A DNA stretch of 58,763 bases from Alphaproteobacteria bacterium (GTDB taxonomy: Bacteria; Pseudomonadota; Alphaproteobacteria; Rhizobiales; Beijerinckiaceae): the NCBI GenBank assembly GCA_021325385.1, contig JAJPHH010000120.1, forward strand, positions 1 to 58,763, in the 5' to 3' direction. Of this stretch, positions 56,998-58,763 are shown piece after piece. The position numbers were made by a program, and so were the translations under genes. Below the pieces are notes generated by a model, which worked only from the letters and a program-made list of their open reading frames with translations, searched no databases and was not told the origin of the DNA. Numbering within the stretch: position 1 is the first letter of the stretch; the number at the start of each line of letters is the position of its first letter.

Positions 56998-57223
56998 GAG
57001 CGGGCCGGGCGGATTTCCCGGGCGCGGCGAAACCGGCCAGCGGCCGCGTCTACAAAGCTGGTCGTCCAAACCAAACGCTTGGCGCCCGGGCACGAATTTC
57101 GTTGAAGTGCGGCAAGCGGACCCGGCCTTCCGCTGAAAGCGCCGCTCGGCCGCAGGGCGATGCGGGCCGGTGAATCACGCGAGCAGCGGGCTCGACAAGT
57201 CCGGCAACGGGACCACGGTTGAC

Positions 57224-57772
57224 CTAGTCCACCGCCTCAGGCTGCGCCGCGGCTGGCGCGTCGATCCCAGCCTTGTCGCTGACGCTCAGCACCGCGCCCT
57301 CCAGCTCCGCCGGGGCCGGAGGCTCGTAGATGGCCTCGAGCATCTCGAACATTTCCGGGGTCACCTCCATGACGAAAGTCTCGCCCTTGGCGGCGTTCCG
57401 GCCGGCGACGCGGGCGCGGCGGACCTCCTGCGGCGCGTCGACGAAGTGCCATTGCGGCGACAGGCCCTTCTCCTCGGCGATCTGGCGGATGCGCTCCCGG
57501 TCGGCCCGGCGCATCGCGCCGACGTCGAGGACCACCGAGGCCCCGGCGGCGAGCACGTCGGCGGCGGTCGACCAGATCAGCTGATTGCAGCGGCCGAGGC
57601 GCTCCAGCATCCAGGCGAATTCGATGGGACCCTGGAGGTCGGGGCCGAACAGGCGCGCGCCCCACTCGTCGAGTACGAAGGGGACGGCGTTCTCGCGGCG
57701 GGCAAGCGCGTGGGCGTAGGTGGTCTTCCCCGCGGCGCAGGGCCCGAAAATGACGTTGAGCGTGGCTGGCAT
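57224..57772 (-). CDS. P-loop NTPase, zeta-toxin/kinase-like
   Basis: 182-aa protein with Walker A FGPCAAGKTTYAHALAR at the N-terminus, and DVGAMRRADRERIRQIAEEKG later, a layout seen in AAA_33/zeta-toxin-like kinases. ATG 57772 (MPATLNVIFG) is chosen. The protein ends in an alanine/proline-rich tail. It could be a small-molecule kinase or a toxin of the zeta family; no antitoxin gene is next to it. Confidence 0.82.
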   Translation of the reverse strand: MPATLNVIFGPCAAGKTTYAHALARRENAVPFVLDEWGARLFGPDLQGPIEFAWMLERLGRCNQLIWSTAADVLAAGASVVLDVGAMRRADRERIRQIAEEKGLSPQWHFVDAPQEVRRARVAGRNAAKGETFVMEVTPEMFEMLEAIYEPPAPAELEGAVLSVSDKAGIDAPAAAQPEAVD

Positions 57773-57841
57773 GGCGCCCCCTTCCTCCCTTGACGTTCGG
57801 GAGCCCGGTGGCGGCAATGCTCCCCTGGTCATGCAACGCGC

Positions 57842-57925
57842 TCAGCTTGATCTTCGTTCCTCTACGCGCCCTTGGGGTGGCCAACGGGCAGTCCGCTGTG
57901 GGTCGAAGGCAGTCATAGCGACGGC
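57842..57925. repeat. Fragment of a Rhizobiales-type interspersed repeat
   Basis: The minus strand reads ATGACTGCCTTCGACCCACA and continues GCGGACTGCCCGTTGGCCA. This short sequence recurs between genes in many Rhizobiales genomes, where it translates to spurious MTAFDP-RT peptides. It has no gene of its own here. Confidence 0.5.
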
Positions 57926-57963
57926 CACACCCGGGGCGCCAATCGTTGGGTTTGCGCCACGAG

Positions 57964-58225
57964 CTAGAGTCGGTCGTCTCCGCCCCACCGCCAGCGCGGC
58001 GGCTCGCCTTTCAGCCAACAAATGGCGACGAGCGCGACAGCGAGAACGGCCACGTAGACCAGGTAAGCGGCGAGGACTTTTCTCTGCGGGAGCAGGAACG
58101 CTCCCGCGGCGACCAGTCCAACGAAGGCGGCCAGGACTGCCCAGCCTTGCCACGTCGCCGGCAAGCCCCATCCCCAGCCGTAACGTTTTGCCAGGAACCA
58201 ATAGCGAGGATGGGTCCGGCGCCAT
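57964..58225 (-). pseudogene. Small two-helix membrane protein gene with a disrupted N-terminus
   Basis: One minus-strand frame encodes RYWFLAKRYGWGWGLPATWQ then two hydrophobic helices (WAVLAAFVGLVAAGAFLL and AAYLVYVAVLAVALVAICWL), ending at TAG 57964-57966. It has no ATG. The only good start, ATG 58225 with AAGGAG upstream, opens in a different frame. A one-base indel between 58225 and about 58200 would join them. A TTG at 58164 could start a shorter, 66-aa form. Homologous small WFLAKRYGWGWG proteins seem familiar from Rhizobiales, but I know no function. Confidence 0.5.
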
Positions 58226-58479
58226 GGCTGGCTCCTTCAGGCCGGAGCGGCCGCGGCGCTTACTCGACCCAAACGATGACCCGAGTGAGGCGGCGCGGAT
58301 GGCGCCGCGCTCGCTGAGCGCGCTGACCCGGCCAACGGCCGCGTCTACGGGCCGACGTCTCGCTTCCCTTCATCAAATCGACACAACCGCGTGGATCGGC
58401 GCGTCTGTTCTGTTGTTCCGGGCCGGAGCGGCTGCTAAGACCCGCGCGCCGGCGCAAGAGGATGGCGATGATCGGGGCG

Positions 58480-58763
58480 ATGAAAATTCTGGCGGGCAAC
58501 TCCAATCCGCCGCTGGCCGAAGCGATCGCCGCCTATATCGGCGAGCCGCTGACCAAGCTGCACGCCCGCCGCTTCGCCGATCTCGAGATTTTCGTCGAAA
58601 TCCTCGAAAATGTGCGCGGCCGCGACACGTTCATCATCCAGTCGACGTCTTATCCGACCAACGACAATCTGATGGAGCTGCTGATCATGATCGACGCGCT
58701 GCGGCGCGCGTCGGCGCAGCGCATCACCGCGGTCATTCCCTATTTCGGCTATGCCCGGCAGGA
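58480..58763 (+). CDS. prs: Ribose-phosphate pyrophosphokinase, N-terminal part (3' end outside window)
   Basis: The first 94 codons of PRPP synthase: [20 protein letters not shown], then [36 protein letters not shown], and [13 protein letters not shown] at the window edge, all characteristic. The enzyme makes PRPP from ribose 5-phosphate and ATP. ATG 58480 matches the usual family start; in-frame ATGs at 58462 and 58468 are alternatives, the latter having AAGAGG at good spacing. About 250 bp before it hold no gene. Confidence 0.94.
   Translation, partial: MKILAGNSNPPLAEAIAAYIGEPLTKLHARRFADLEIFVEILENVRGRDTFIIQSTSYPTNDNLMELLIMIDALRRASAQRITAVIPYFGYARQ

Noticed and set aside
57842-58225. 127-codon minus-strand gene beginning MAPDPSSLL
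   Set aside because: It leaves the frame of the conserved membrane segments, reads through an interspersed repeat and is Arg-rich; it is more likely the misframed start of the disrupted gene at 57964-58225.

Overview
This 58.8 kb, GC-rich window looks like chromosome from an alphaproteobacterium of the order Hyphomicrobiales (Rhizobiales). The evidence is the block ybeY-corC-lnt-XRE regulator-metK-trmB preceded by tsaB-rimI-plsC-miaB-phoH, an AnsA-type asparaginase, a DUF1127 protein, Tat-exported OpgG/OpgD, and interspersed repeats of Rhizobiales type. I cannot fix the family or genus. I saw no rRNA, tRNA, CRISPR array, intact insertion sequence or prophage.

Layout. 1-4.9 kb: the yejABEF peptide importer, with yejA (5' end outside the window) separated from yejB by a 558-bp palindromic element. 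4.9-9.4 kb: deoB, a HIT protein, sppA, ihfB, a LapA-domain protein and an ornithine cyclodeaminase-family enzyme. 9.5-14 kb, minus strand: a 3-hydroxyisobutyrate dehydrogenase-type enzyme, an MFS carrier, an ArsB-like carrier and an unknown protein. 14-17 kb: a sigma-54 (NtrC-type) two-component pair. 17-20.7 kb: TetR divergent from a HlyD-ABC-permease export operon. 21-24.2 kb: a secreted beta-propeller protein convergent with opgG/opgD. 24.4-35.1 kb: a long minus-strand housekeeping block for tRNA modification, ribosome maturation, lipoprotein acylation and SAM synthesis. 35.2-36 kb: a HigBA-type toxin-antitoxin pair with a very clear promoter and operator. 36-41.1 kb: argB, an orphan BMP-family binding protein, and a GntR / flavin-reductase / ribbon-helix-helix / DUF1989 cluster around one divergent promoter. 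41-47.4 kb: an unknown protein, L-asparaginase, a tartrate/D-malate dehydrogenase-type enzyme, an MFS exporter, DUF1127 and prmA. 47.5-52 kb: chrA between two copies of a hairpin repeat, a small unknown protein and uvrC. 52-53.3 kb: a long inverted repeat and a frameshifted membrane-protein gene. 53.3-58.8 kb: a CLC-family channel with CBS domains, an M24-fold hydrolase, a lipoprotein, a P-loop protein, a disrupted small membrane-protein gene and the start of prs.

Functional links. The Yej proteins form one importer. phoH, ybeY, miaB, tsaB, rimI and trmB all serve translation or RNA maturation, and metK supplies SAM to MiaB, TrmB and PrmA. The HlyD-ABC-permease operon is probably controlled by its divergent TetR.

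The most unusual signal is not a protein. It is a family of three-hairpin mosaic repeats at about 0.5, 47.5 and 49.2 kb. They share linker sequences, but their stems differ by paired changes, or by replacement of both strands, so that the folds survive. Other points for review are an apparently leaderless toxin mRNA, a trmB without a usable standard start codon, and an M24-fold enzyme that lacks the metal ligands of peptidases.
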